64,000 bases of DNA from Mesocentrotus franciscanus (GCA_037976565.1 CP137684.1:23735010-23799009), one strand, 5' to 3'. Shown: positions 1-13,483, counted from the stretch's first letter. Numbers and translations: made by a program. Notes: generated by a model from the letters alone, not told the origin.

Positions 1-1603
1 ACATTTTTAAAATGTTTTTTTTAATATCATATCTATAACATTTAAAACATGTAAGAAAAACATTTCTTTCCTTTTTGAAAACATTATTATGATATTACGA
101 AAACATTACATGTGAAATGTTTGTAAGATCTTTTAAACATTTAGAAAACATTCAAAAATGTTTTTTTAAATGTTTTAATAAAAACGTATTTAAAATGTAT
201 TTTTGTGACGTTTGTACAACGTCTAAATGTAAGGGTTACAATATTTTAACAACATTTTTAAAATGTTCTGTTTATATCATATTAATAACATTTGAAAGAT
301 GTTTGAAAAATGTTTCTTTTATTCTTTGAAACATTTTTACGATATTACGAAAACATTACATCTGGAATGTTTGTAAGATCTTTTAAAAACATTTTGAAAA
401 ACGTTCAAAAATGTTATTTTAATTGTTTTGATAAAATGTATTTAAAATGTATTCTTGTGACATTTGTAAAACGTTTCAATGTTAAGAATACAATATTTTA
501 ACAACATTTTTAAAATGTTTTTTTAAATATCATATCAATAACATTTAAAACATGTAAGAAAAACATTTCTTTCCTTTTTGAAAACATTATTATGATATTA
601 CGAAAACATTACATGTGAAATGTTTGTAAGATCTTTTTAAACATTTAGAAAACATTCAAAAAATGTTTTTTTAAATGTTTTAATACAAACGTATTTAAAA
701 TGTATTTTTGTGACGTTTGTACAACGTCTAAATGTAAGGGTTACAATATTTTAACAACATTTTTAAAATGTTCTGTTTATATCATATTAATAACATTTAA
801 AAGATGTTTGAAAAATGTTTCTTTATTCTTTGAAACATTTTTACGATATTACGAAAACATTACATCTGGAATGTTTGTAAGATCTTTTAAAACATTTTGA
901 AAAACGTTCAAAAAATGTTATTTTAATTGTTTTGATAAAAATGTATTTAAAATGTATTCTTGTGACATTTGTAAAACGTTTCAATGTTAAGAATACAATA
1001 TTTTAACAACATTTTTAAAATGTTTTTTTTAATATCATATCTATAACATTTAAAACATGTAAGAAAAACATTTCTTTCCTTTTTGAAAACATTTTTATGA
1101 TATTACGAAAACATTACATGTGAAATGTTTGTAAGATCTTTTTTAAACATTTAGAAAAACATTCAAAAATGTTTTTTTAAATGTTTTAATAAAAACGTAT
1201 TTAAAATGTATTTTTGTGACGTTTGTACAACGTCTAAATGTAAGGGTTACAATATTTTAACAACATTTTTAAAATGTTCTTTTTATATCATATCAATAAC
1301 ATTTAAAAGATGTTGGGAAAACGTTTCTTTGCTTCCTTCAAAACATTCTTATTATATTATAAAAACATAAAATGTCGGGCGTTTGTAAGATATTTTTAAA
1401 ACATTTTACAATAATGTTTAAAAGATGTTTTTAAACATTACCCGAAAATCATCGGACATGGTACATTACTAAAATGTTTTTATAATGTTAAACATAATAT
1501 CAATAATGTTTTATAAATGTTATAATGACAGTTTTAACAAATGTTGTTTTCAAGACATTTGTAAGACCTTTTGAAAATGTTATGATAACGTTTTGTGTTA
1601 GCT
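1..1603. repeat. ~252-bp AT-rich tandem array, two-unit higher order
   Basis: The word ACATTTTTAAAATGTT recurs at about 1, 252, 504, 757, 1009 and 1263, a spacing of 251-254 bp. Copies alternate in type: those at 1, 504 and 1009 share one version of the following ~60 bases, and those at 252, 757 and 1263 share another. This gives a ~505-bp higher-order repeat. Inside each unit the palindromic words AAACATT and AAATGTTT recur every 10-25 bp. From about 1340 to 1603 the array decays into irregular AACATT/AATGTT-rich sequence. Short open frames here are by-products of the repetition. Confidence 0.93.
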
Positions 1604-2695
1604 GGGGTACGTTACCGTTTGTATTTTTCTGATAATGTTGTTCATTGTGAAGTTAAGAGACTATTTTCATTCGAATTATTGGTTATACCACAGGTCTAAT
1701 GACGACTGGAAGTTTCTATATTACAAGTAATGAATAATTAATTACCATGGCCAATTGCAAAACAAGTTGTCAATGTCCTTATTCTTTGTCCCAGTAGATA
1801 GAGCAATAATTGATTTTAACTAGCGCAGAGGAGTTAAAATAGTTTATTGACAGCTACCAGGGACAAAGTTTTATTTGTGGGTAAGAGCCAGGGAGGAGGC
1901 TTTTAAGGTAAATTATTGATGCAATGCAACCTTGGACAGGGAAAGAAACCAGTCGCCGTAATGTAAACATGCGGTCAGCCCTCAACTTCCCTCCCTTTCC
2001 TCTCCCCAAAGCGGAATTATCTTGGACAATAATACCTCATTCAGTCCATGGTATTTCGAAGTCGTCACACTCAACAAATTTTCCCACCATCCATCCCCGT
2101 ACTCCGCCAAGGGGTCAGTGACTTTTCATGTTCATAATTATTATTGCAGAGTAATAGTGAGAATTTGATGACAATCCACTCTCTCAAGGGCTACGCCTGG
2201 TCGCGTTCATAACACGGGCCTTGCGGGGATTTTCCCAATCTTATTTTCCAGGACTCGAACTTTTCATTCGGTCAGATAATACTTTTGGTTTTATTTATCG
2301 ATTGGCCTTTTGGCCCAAAGAGTCTGGTTTTCGAGACGTTGGTTTTCATCCGCATTTGAGTGTAGTGGACAATATGTCATCAAATTCCTGCCTTCTTGTT
2401 CTTTCATAAAGACTTTTAAGATGTGCATTACGTTAATCAATTCTCTGTTGTTGTTACGTACATAGATGGTAAAATCACACCAAATTGTGTGCTTCTGTGT
2501 CAATGCCGTATCAAATATTAAATCGTGTCTCGTGTGGCAGAAAATTATTAAAATTTTGACCGCCAAACCGCGGAATTATCTTTGATTTGCATATGTCGAA
2601 TATACCAGTTTGCAAGAGAACAGTCTTCGAGCCAATGATGGGAAATGCTAATGCAATTATTATTGTTTACACCCCGATAACACTTTGTTTGTAGG

Positions 2696-2731
2696 CTGAG
2701 GATGACCAATAAGGCCTTTAGTTATCCTCAG
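2696..2731. repeat. 36-bp near-palindrome in every macrosatellite unit
   Basis: CTGAGGAT at the left pairs with ATCCTCAG at the right around a central AAGGCCTT palindrome. Only a few positions mismatch over 36 bp. It recurs just upstream of the 51-bp block in every unit; in unit 9 (from about 14091) one arm mismatch is repaired but the centre is broken to GGTC. Confidence 0.85.
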
Positions 2732-2750
2732 TTTTAGGCAAGAAAGTGTT

Positions 2751-2989
2751 TATTTGAACGCTACGTGTCTCAGGCCAGAGAACTGCGTTGATTAGTTTTT
2801 ATTTAAATACGCTACGTGTCTCAGGCCAGAGAACTGCGTCGATTAGTTTTTATTTAAATACGCTACGTGTCTCAGGCCAGAGAACTGCGTCGATTAGTTT
2901 TCATTTAAATACGCTACGTGTCTCAGGCCAGAGAACTGCGTTGAACGCTATGTGTCTCAGACCAGAGAACTGCGTTGATTGGTTTCCAT
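2751..2989. repeat. 51-bp minisatellite block inside the macrosatellite
   Basis: Direct repeats of about 51 bp with core CTACGTGTCTCAGGCCAGAG, followed by shorter CGCTATGTGTCTCAGACC copies. Equivalent blocks lie at 4213-4449, 5673-5910, 7132-7368, 8592-8925, 10149-10386, 11607-11843, 13067-13405 and 14147-14285. Because 51 is divisible by three, the block reads open as a 17-residue peptide repeat (SFYLNTLRVSGQRTASI). That follows from the period and is not evidence of coding. Copy-number change here explains most unit length variation. Confidence 0.95.
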
Positions 2990-3065
2990 GACGTTATCAT
3001 AATGAATTGCAAATCCCGGCCGGGTCCCTAGGCTAATTTAGACTGTTTACTCTCTGTTTAATGAT

Positions 3066-4527
3066 GGTACGTTACCGTTTGTATTCTTTCTGATAATGTT
3101 GTTCATTGTGAAGTTAAGAGACTATTTTCATTCGAATTATTGGTTATACCACAGGTCTAATGACGATTGGAAGTTTCTATATTACAAGTAATAAATAATT
3201 AAATACCATGGCCAATTGCAAAACAAGTTGTCAATGTCCTTATTCTTTGTCCCAGTAGATAGAGCAATAATTGATTTTAACCAGCGCAGAGGAGTTAAAA
3301 TAGTTTATTGACAGCTACCAGGGACAAAGTTTTATTTATGGGTGGGAGCCAGGGAGGAGGCTATTAAGGTAAATTATTGATGCAATGCAACCTTGGACAG
3401 GGAAAGAAACCAGTCGCCGTAATGTAAACATGCGGTCAGCCCTCAACTTCCCTCCCTTTCCTCTCCCCAAAGCGGAATTATCTTGGACAATAATACCTCA
3501 TTCAGTCCATGGTATTTCGAAGTCGTCACACTCAACAAACTTTCCCCACCATCCATCCCCGTACTCCGCCAAGGGGGTCAGTGACTTTTCATGTTCATAA
3601 TTATTATTGCAGAGTAATAGTGAGAATTTGATGACAATCCACTCTCTCAAGGGCTACGCCTGGTCGCGTTCATAACACGGGCCTTGCGGGGCTTTTCCCA
3701 ATCTTATTTTCCAGGACTCGAACTTTTCATTCGGTCAGATAATACTTTTGGTTATATTTATCGATTTGCCTTTTGGCCCAAAGACTCTGGTTTTCGAGAG
3801 GTAGGTTTTCACCCGCATTTGAGTGTAGTGGACAATGTCATCAAATTTCTGCCTTCTTGTTTTTTCATGAAGACTTTTAAGATGTGCATTACGTTAATCA
3901 ATTCTCTGTTGTTGTTACGTACGTAGATAGTAAAGATCACACCAATTTGTATGCTTCTGTGTCAATGCTGTATCAAAGTATTAAATCGTGTCTCGTGTGG
4001 CAGAAAAATATTAAAATTTTGACCGCCAAACCGCGGAATTATCTTTGATTTGCACATGTCGAATATACCAGTTTGCAAGAGAACAGTCTTCGAGCCAATG
4101 ATGGGAAATGCTAATGCAATTATTATTGTTTACACCCCGATAACACTTTGTTTGTAGGCTGAGGATGACCAATAAGGCCTTTAGTTATCCTCAGTTTTAG
4201 GCAAGAAAGTGTTTATTTGAACGCTACGTGTCTCAGGCCAGAGAACTGCGTTGATTAGTTTTTATTTAAATACGCTACGTGTCTCAGGCCAGAGAACTGC
4301 GTCGATTAGTTTTATTTAAATACGCTACGTGTCTCAGGCCAGAGAACTGCGTCGATTAGTTTTCATTTAAATACGCTACGTGTCTCAGGCCAGAGAACTG
4401 CGTTGAACGCTATGTGTCTCAGACCAGAGAACTGCGTTGATTGGTTTCCATGACGTTATCATAATGAATTGCAAATCCCGGCCGGGTCCCTAGGCTAATT
4501 TAGACTGTTTACTCTCTGTTTAATGAT
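3066..4527. repeat. macrosatellite unit 2
   Basis: 1462-bp unit, almost identical to unit 3 in its first half. One of its 51-bp subrepeats has lost a base (TTTTATTTAAA instead of TTTTTATTTAAA near 4310), so the repeat frame shifts. Confidence 0.93.
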
Positions 4528-5988
4528 GGTACGTTACCGTTTGTATTCTTTCTGATAATGTTGTTCATTGTGAAGTTAAGAGACTATTTTCATTCGAATT
4601 ATTGGTTATACCACAGGTCTAATGACGATTGGAAGTTTCTATATTACAAGTAATAAATAATTAAATACCATGGCCAATTGCAAAACAAGTTGTCAATGTC
4701 CTTATTCTTTGTCCCAGTAGATAGAGCAATAATTGATTTTAACCAGCGCAGAGGAGTTAAAATAGTTTATTGACAGCTACCAGGGACAAAGTTTTATTTA
4801 TGGGTGGGAGCCAGGGAGGAGGCTATTAAGGTAAATTATTGATGCAATGCAACCTTGGACAGGAAAGAAACCAGTCGCCGTAATGTAAACATGCGGTCAG
4901 CCCTCAACTTCCCTCCCTTTCCTCTCCCCAAAGCGGAATTATCTTGGACAATAATACCTCATTCAGTCCATGGTATTTCGAAGTCGTCACACTCAACAAA
5001 CTTTCCCCACCATCCATCCCCGTACTCCGCCAAGGGGGTCAGTGACTTTTCATGTTCATAATTATTATTGCAGAGTAATAGTGAGAATTTGATGACAATC
5101 CACTCTCTCAAGGGCTACGCCTGGTCGCGTTCATAACACGGGCCTTGCGGGGCTTTTCCCAATCTTATTTTCCAGGACTCGAACTTTTCATTCGGTCAGA
5201 TAATACTTTTGGTTATATTTATCGATTTGCCTTTTGGCCCAAAGACTCTGGTTTTCGAGAGGTAGGTTTTCACCCGCATTTGAGTGTAGTGGACAATGTC
5301 ATCAAATTTCTGCCTTCTTGTTTTTTCATGAAGACTTTTAAGATGTGCATTACGTTAATCAATTCTCTGTTGTTGTTACGTACATAGATGGTAAAATCAC
5401 ACCAAATTGTGTGCTTCTGTGTCAATGCCGTATCAAAGTATTAAATCGTGTCTCGTGTGGCAGAAAATTATTAAAATTTTGACCGCCAAACCGCGGAATT
5501 ATCTTTGATTTGCATATGTCGAATATACCAGTTTGCAAGAGAACAGTCTTCGAGCCAATGATGGGAAATGCTAATGCAATTATTATTGTTTACACCCCGA
5601 TAACACTTTGTTTGTAGGCTGAGGATGACCAATAAGGCCTTTAGTTATCCTCAGTTTTAGGCAAGAAAGTGTTTATTTGAACGCTACGTGTCTCAGGCCA
5701 GAGAACTGCGTTGATTAGTTTTTATTTAAATACGCTACGTGTCTCAGGCCAGAGAACTGCGTCGATTAGTTTTCATTTAAATACGCTACGTGTCTCAGGC
5801 CAGAGAACTGCGTCGATTAGTTTTTATTTAAATACGCTACGTGTCTCAGGCCAGAGAACTGCGTTGAACGCTATGTGTCTCAGACCAGAGAACTGCGTTG
5901 ATTGGTTTCCATGACGTTATCATGATGAATTGCAAATCCCGGCCGGGTCCCTAGGCTAATTTAGACTGTTTACTCTCTGTTTAATGAT
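4528..5988. repeat. macrosatellite unit 3
   Basis: 1461-bp unit. The first half matches unit 2 and the second half matches units 4 and 6, a switch consistent with gene conversion. Confidence 0.93.
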
Positions 5989-7447
5989 GGTACGTTACCG
6001 TTTGTATTCTTTCTGATAATGTTGTTCATTGTGAAGTTAAGAGACTATTTTCATTCGAATTATTGGTTATACCACAGGTCTAATGACGATTGGAAGTTTC
6101 TATATTACAAGTAATAAATAATTAAATACCATGGCCAATTGCAAAACAAGTTGTCAATGTCCTTATTCTTTGTCCCAGTAGATAGAGCAATAATTGATTT
6201 TAACCAGCGCAGAGGAGTTAAAATAGTTTATTGACAGCTACCAGGGACAAAGTTTTATTTATGGGTGGGAGCCAGGGAGGAGGCTATTAAGGTAAATTAT
6301 TGATGCAATGCAACCTTGGACAGGGAAAGAAACCAGTCGCCGTAATGTAAACATGCGGTCAGCCCTCAACTTCCCTCCCTTTCCTCTCCCCAAGCGGAAT
6401 TATCTTGGACAATAATACCTCATTCAGTCCATGGTATTTTGAAGTCGTCACACTCAACAAACTTTCCCCACCATCCATCCCCGTACTCCGCCAAGGGGTC
6501 AGTGACTTTTCATGTTCATAATTATTATTGCAGAGTAATAGTGGAATTTGATGACAATCCACTCTCTCAAGGGCTACGCCTGGTCGCGTTCATAACACGG
6601 GCCTTGCGGGGCTTTTCCCAATCTTATTTTCCAGGACTCGAACTTTTCATTCGGTCAGATAATACTTTTGGTTATATTTATCGATTGGCCTTTTGGCCCA
6701 AAGAGTCTGGTTTTCGAGACGTTGGTTTTCATCCGCATTTGAGTGTAGTGGACAATGTCATCAAATTCCTGCCTTCTTGTTCTTTCATAAAGACTTTTAA
6801 GATGTGCATTACGTTAATCAATTCTCTGTTGTTGTTACGTACATAGATGGTAAAATCACACCAAATTGTGTGCTTCTGTGTCAATGCCGTATCAAAGTAT
6901 TAAATCGTGTCTCGTGTGGCAGAAAATTATTAAAATTTTGACCGCCAAACCGCGGAATTATCTTTGATTTGCATATGTCGAATATACCAGTTTGCAAGAG
7001 AACAGTCTTCGAGCCAATGATGGGAAATGCTAATGCAATTATTATTGTTTACACCCCGATAACACTTTGTTTGTAGGCTGAGGATGACCAATAAGGCCTT
7101 TAGTTATCCTCAGTTTTAGGCAAGAAAGTGTTTATTTGAACGCTACGTGTCTCAGGCCAGAGAACTGCGTTGATTAGTTTTTATTTAAATACGCTACGTG
7201 TCTCAGGCCAGAGAACTGCGTCGATTAGTTTTCATTTAAATACGCTACGTGTCTCAGGCCAGAGAACTGCGTCGATTAGTTTTTATTTAAATACGCTACG
7301 TGTCTCAGGCCAGAGAACTGCGTTGAACGCTATGTGTCTCAGACCAGAGAACTGCGTTGATTGGTTTCCATGACGTTATCATGATGAATTGCAAATCCCG
7401 GCCGGGTCCCTAGGCTAATTTAGACTGTTTACTCTCTGTTTAATGAT
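5989..7447. repeat. macrosatellite unit 4
   Basis: 1459-bp unit. Small deletions near 6391, 6497 and 6543 fuse two otherwise separate open frames into one of 135 codons (6439-6846). No other unit has this fusion, so it is most likely chance. Confidence 0.93.
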
Positions 7448-9003
7448 GGAACGTTACCGTTTGTATTTTTTCTGATAATGTTGTTCATTGTGAAGTTAAG
7501 AGACTATTTTCATTCGAATTATTGGTTATACCACAGGTCTAATGACGATTGGAAGTTTCTATTTTACAAGTAATAAATAATTAAATACCATGGCCAATTG
7601 CAAAACAAGTTGTCAATGTCCTTATTCTTTGTCCCAGTAGATAAAGCAATAATTGATTTTAACCAGCGCAGAGGAGTTAAAATAGTTTATTGACAGCTAC
7701 CAGGGACAAAGTTTTATTTATGGGTGGGAGCCAGGGAGGAGGCTATTAAGGTAAATTATTGATGCAATCAACCTTGGACAGGGAAAGAAACCAGTCGCCG
7801 TAATGTAAACATGCGGTCAGCCCTCAACTTCCCTCCCTTTCCTCTCCCAAAGCGGAATTATCTTGGACAATAATACCTCATTCAGTCCATGGTATTTTGA
7901 AGTCGTCACACTCATCAAACTTTCCCCACCATATATCCCCGTACTCCGCCAAGGGGGTCAGTGACTTTTCATGTTCATAATTATTATTGCAGAGTAATAG
8001 TGGGAATTTGATGACAATCCACTCTCTCAAGGGCTACGCCTGGTCGCGTTCATAACACGGGCCTTGCGGGGCTTTTCCCAATCTTATTTTCCAGGACTCG
8101 AACTTTTCATTCGGTCAGATAATACTTTTGGTTATATTTATCGATTGGCCTTTTGGCCCAAAGAGTCTGGTTTTCGAGAGGTAGGTTTTCACCCGCATTT
8201 GAGTGTAGTGGACAATGTCATCAAATTTCTGCCTTCTTGTTCTTTCATAAAGACTTTTAAGATGTGCATTACGTTAATCAATTCTCTGTTGTTGTTACGT
8301 ACGTAGATGGTAAAATCACACCAAATTGTGTGCTTCTGTGTCAATGCTGTATCAAAGTATTAAATCGTGTCTCGTGTGGCAGAAAATTATTAAAATTTTG
8401 ACCGCCAAACCGCGGAATTATCTTTGATTTGCATATGTCGAATATACCAGTTTGCAAGAGAACAGTCTTCGAGCCAATGATGGGAAATGCTAATGCAATT
8501 ATTATTGTTTACACCCCGATAACACTTTGTTTGTAGGCTGAGGATGACCAATAAGGCCTTTAGTTATCCTCAGTTTTAGGCAAGAAAGTGTTTATTTGAA
8601 CGCTACGTGTCTCAGGCCAGAGAACTGCGTTGATTAGTTTTTATTTAAATACGCTACGTGTCTCAGGCCAGAGAACTGCGTCGATTAGTTTTTATTTAAA
8701 TACGCTACGTGTCTCAGGCCAGAGAACTGCGTCGATTAGTTTTTATTTAAATACGCTACGTGTCTCAGGCCAGAGAACTGCGTTGATTAGTTTAAATACG
8801 CTACGTGTCTCAGGCCAGAGAACTGCGTCGATTAGTTTTTATTTAAATACGCTACGTGTCTCAGGCCAGAGAACTGCGTTGAACGCTATGTATCTCAGAC
8901 CAGAGAACTGCGTTGATTGGTTTCCATGACGTTATCATGATGAATTGCAAATCCCGGCCGGGTCCCTAGGCTAATTTAGACTGTTTACTCTCTGTTTAAT
9001 GAT
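7448..9003. repeat. macrosatellite unit 5 (long variant)
   Basis: 1556-bp unit, longer because its 51-bp minisatellite block (8592-8925) has extra copies, one of them shortened near 8789-8795. Confidence 0.93.
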
Positions 9004-10464
9004 GGAACGTTACCGTTTGTATTTTTTCTGATAATGTTGTTCATTGTGAAGTTAAGAGACTATTTTCATTCGAATTATTGGTTATACCACAGGTCTAATG
9101 ACGATTGGAAGTTTCTATATTACAAGTAATAAATAATTAAATACCATGGCCAATTGCAAAACAAGTTGTCAATGTCCTTATTCTTTGTCCCAGTAGATAG
9201 AGCAATAATTGATTTTAACCAGCGCAGAGGAGTTAAAATAGTTTATTGACAGCTACCAGGGACAAAGTTTTATTTATGGGTGGGAGCCAGGGAGGAGGCT
9301 ATTAAGGTAAATTATTGATGCAATGCAACCTTGGACAGGGAAAGAAACCAGTCGCCGTAATGTAAACATGCGGTCAGCCCTCAACTTCCCTCCCTTTCCT
9401 CTCCCAAAGCGGAATTATCTTGGACAATAATACCTCATTCAGTCCATGGTATTTTGAAGTCGTCACACTCAACAAACTTTCCCCACCATCCATCCCCGTA
9501 CTCCGCCAAGGGGGTCAGTGACTTTTCATGTTCATAATTATTATTGCAGAGTAATAGTGGGAATTTGATGACAATCCACTCTCTCAAGGGCTACGCCTGG
9601 TCGCGTTCATAACACGGGCCTTGCGGGGCTTTTCCCAATCTTATTTTCCAGGACTCGAACTTTTCATTCGGTCAGATAATACTTTTGGTTATATTTATCG
9701 ATTGGCCTTTTGGCCCAAAGAGTCTGGTTTTCGAGACGTTGGTTTTCATCCGCATTTGAGTGTAGTGGACAATGTCATCAAATTCCTGCCTTCTTGTTCT
9801 TTCATAAAGACTTTTAAGATGTGCATTACGTTAATCAATTCTCTGTTGTTGTTACGTACATAGATGGTAAAATCACACCAAATTGTGTGCTTCTGTGTCA
9901 ATGCCGTATCAAAGTATTAAATCGTGTCTCGTGTGGCAGAAAATTATTAAAATTTTGACCGCCAAACCGCGGAATTATCTTTGATTTGCATATGTCGAAT
10001 ATACCAGTTTGCAAGAGAACAGTCTTCGAGCCAATGATGGGAAATGCTAATGCAATTATTATTGTTTACACCCCGATAACACTTTGTTTGTAGGCTGAGG
10101 ATGACCAATAAGGCCTTTAGTTATCCTCAGTTTTAGGCAAGAAAGTGTTTATTTGAACGCTACGTGTCTCAGGCCAGAGAACTGCGTTGATTAGTTTTTA
10201 TTTAAATACGCTACGTGTCTCAGGCCAGAGAACTGCGTCGATTAGTTTTCATTTAAATACGCTACGTGTCTCAGGCCAGAGAACTGCGTCGATTAGTTTT
10301 TATTTAAATACGCTACGTGTCTCAGGCCAGAGAACTGCGTTGAACGCTATGTGTCTCAGACCAGAGAACTGCGTTGATTGGTTTCCATGACGTTATCATG
10401 ATGAATTGCAAATCCCGGCCGGGTCCCTAGGCTAATTTAGACTGTTTACTCTCTGTTTAATGAT
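9004..10464. repeat. macrosatellite unit 6
   Basis: 1461-bp unit of the standard length class. It shares the variants GCAATGCAACC and GATAGAGCAAT with units 1-4 rather than with its neighbours. Confidence 0.93.
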
Positions 10465-11922
10465 GGAACGTTACCGTTTGTATTTTTCTGATAATGTTGT
10501 TCATTGTGAAGTTAAGAGACTATTTTCATTCGAATTATTGGTTATACCACAGGTCTAATGACGATTGGAAGTTTCTATTTACAAGTAATAAATAATTAAA
10601 TACCATGGCCAATTGCAAAACAAGTTGTCAATGTCCTTATTCTTTGTCCCAGTAGATAAAGCAATAATTGATTTTAACCAGCGCAGAGGAGTTAAAATAG
10701 TTTATTGACAGCTACCAGGGACAAAGTTTTATTTATGGGTGGGAGCCAGGGAGGAGGCTATTAAGGTAAATTATTGATGCAATCAACCTTGGACAGGAAA
10801 GAAACCAGTCGCCGTAATGTAAACATGCGGTCAGCCCTCAACTTCCCTCCCTTTCCTCTCCCCAAAGCGGAATTATCTTGGACAATAATACCTCATTCAG
10901 TCCATGGTATTTTGAAGTCGTCACACTCATCAAACTTTCCCCACCATATATCCCCGTACTCCGCCAAGGGGGTCAGTGACTTTTCATGTTCATAATTATT
11001 ATTGCAGAGTAATAGTGGGAATTTGATGACAATCCACTCTCTCAAGGGCTACGCCTGGTCGCGTTCATAACACGGGCCTTGCGGGGCTTTTCCCAATCTT
11101 ATTTTCCAGGACTCGAACTTTTCATTCGGTCAGATAATACTTTTGGTTATATTTATCGATTGGCCTTTTGGCCCAAAGAGTCTGGTTTTCGAGACGTTGG
11201 TTTTCATCCGCATTTGAGTGTAGTGGACAATGTCATCAAATTCCTGCCTTCTTGTTCTTTCATAAAGACTTTTAAGATGTGCATTACGTTAATCAATTCT
11301 CTGTTGTTGTTACGTACATAGATGGTAAAATCACACCAAATTGTGTGCTTCTGTGTCAATGCCGTATCAAAGTATTAAATCGTGTCTCGTGTGGCAGAAA
11401 ATTATTAAAATTTTGACCGCCAAACCGCGGAATTATCTTTGATTTGCATATGTCGAATATACCAGTTTGCAAGAGAACAGTCTTCGAGCCAATGATGGGA
11501 AATGCTAATGCAATTATTATTGTTTACACCCCGATAACACTTTGTTTGTAGGCTGAGGATGACCAATAAGGCCTTTAGTTATCCTCAGTTTTAGGCAAGA
11601 AAGTGTTTATTTGAACGCTACGTGTCTCAGGCCAGAGAACTGCGTTGATTAGTTTTTATTTAAATACGCTACGTGTCTCAGGCCAGAGAACTGCGTCGAT
11701 TAGTTTTCATTTAAATACACTACGTGTCTCAGGCCAGAGAATTGCGTCGATTAGTTTTTATTTAAATACGCTACGTGTCTCAGGCCAGAGAACTGCGTTG
11801 AACGCTATGTGTCTCAGACCAGAGAACTCCGTTGATTGGTTTCCATGACGTTATCATGATGAATTGCAAATCCCGGCCGGGTCCCTAGGCTAATTTAGAC
11901 TGTTTACTCTCTGTTTAATGAT
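10465..11922. repeat. macrosatellite unit 7
   Basis: 1458-bp unit. It shares CAATCAACC, AGATAAAGC and CCATATATCCCC with unit 5, two units away. One subrepeat carries private changes (ACACTACG near 11717 and GAATTGCG near 11739). Confidence 0.93.
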
Positions 11923-13483
11923 GGAACGTTACCGTTTGTATTTTTTCTGATAATGTTGTTCATTGTGAAGTTAAGAGACTATTTTCATTCGAATTATTGG
12001 TTATACCACAGGTCTAATGACGATTGGAAGTTTCTATTTTACAAGTAATAAATAATTAAATACCATGGCCAATTGCAAAACAAGTTGTCAATGTCCTTAT
12101 TCTTTGTCCCAGTAGATAAAGCAATAATTGATTTTAACCAGCGCAGAGGAGTTAAAATAGTTTATTGACAGCTACCAGGGACAAAGTTTTATTTATGGGT
12201 GGGAGCCAGGGAGGAGGCTATTAAGGTAAATTATTGATGCAATCAACCTTGGACAGGAAAGAAACCAGTCGCCGTAATGTAAACATGCGGTCAGCCCTCA
12301 ACTTTCCTCCCTTTCCTCTCCCAAAGCGGAATTATCTTGGACAATAATACCTCATTCAGTCCATGGTATTTCGAAGTCGTCACACTTAACAAATTTTCCC
12401 CACCATCCATCCCCGTACTCCGCCAAGGGGGTCAGTGACTTTTCATGTTCATAATTATTATTGCAGAGTAATAGTGAGAATTTGATGACAATCCACTCTC
12501 TCAAGGGCTACGCCTGGTCGCGTTCATAACACGGGCCTTGCGGGGCTTTTCCCAATCTTATTTTCCAGGACTCGAACTTTTCATTCGGTCAGATAAAACT
12601 TTTGGTTATATTTATCGATTGGCCTTTTGGCCCAATGAGTCTGGTTTTCGAGAGGTAGGTTTTCACCCGCATTTGAGTGTAGTGGACAATGTCATCAAAT
12701 TTCTGCCTTCTTGTTCTTTCATAAAGACTTTTAAGATGTGCATTACGTTAATCAATTCTCTGTTGTTGTTACGTACGTAGATGGTAAAATCACACCAAAT
12801 TGTGTGCTTCTGTGTCAATGCTGTATCAAAGTATTAAATCGTGTCTCGTGTGGCAGAAAATTATTAAAATTTTGACCGCCAAACCGCGGAATTATCTTTG
12901 ATTTGCATATGTCGAATATACCAGTTTGCAAGAGAACAGTCTTCGAGCCAATGATGGGAAATGCTAATGCAATTATTATTGTTTACACCCCGATAACACT
13001 TTGTTTGTAGGCTGAGGATGACCAATAAGGCCTTTTGTTATCCTCAGTTTTAGGCAAGAAAGTGTTTATTTGAACGCTACGTGTCTCAGGCCAGAGAACT
13101 GCGTTGATTAGTTTTTATTTAAATACGCTACGTGTCTCAGGCCAGAGAACTGTGTCGATTAGTTTTTATTTAAATACGCTACGTGTCTCAGGCCAGAGAA
13201 CTGCGTCGATTAGTTTTTATTTAAATACGCTACGTGTCTCAGGCCAGAGAACTGCGTTGATTAGTTTTTGTTTAAATACGCTACGTGTCTCAGGCAAGAG
13301 AACTGCGTCGATTAGTTTTTATTTAAATACGCTACGTGTCTCAGGCCAGAGAACTGCGTTGAACGCTATGTATCTCAGACCAGAGAACTGCGTTGATTGG
13401 TTTCCATGACGTTATCATGATGAACTGCAAATCCCGGCTGGGTCCCTAGGCTAATTTAGACTGTTTACTCTCTGTTTAATGAT
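11923..13483. repeat. macrosatellite unit 8 (long variant)
   Basis: 1561-bp unit with a five- to six-copy 51-bp block (13067-13405), like unit 5 three positions earlier. This hints at a three-unit higher-order pattern (long-short-short). Confidence 0.92.

Larger units (their letters stand above)
1606..3065. repeat. macrosatellite unit 1
   Basis: First full unit, 1460 bp, joined directly to the decayed end of the 252-bp array. It carries private differences, for example an extra AT at about 2373 that breaks the frame open in most other units. Confidence 0.93.

Noticed and set aside
2310..2345. U2 snRNA-like GGCCTTTTGGCCCAAAGAG inside satellite units
   Set aside because: Only the self-complementary GGCCTTTTGGCC word matches. 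The rest of U2, an snRNA promoter and a 3' box are absent.
2788..2991. Repetitive peptide frame (NTLRVSGQRTAS) recurring in every satellite unit
   Set aside because: It is produced by a 51-bp minisatellite whose period is divisible by three. Unit 2 breaks it by a single-base loss without consequence.
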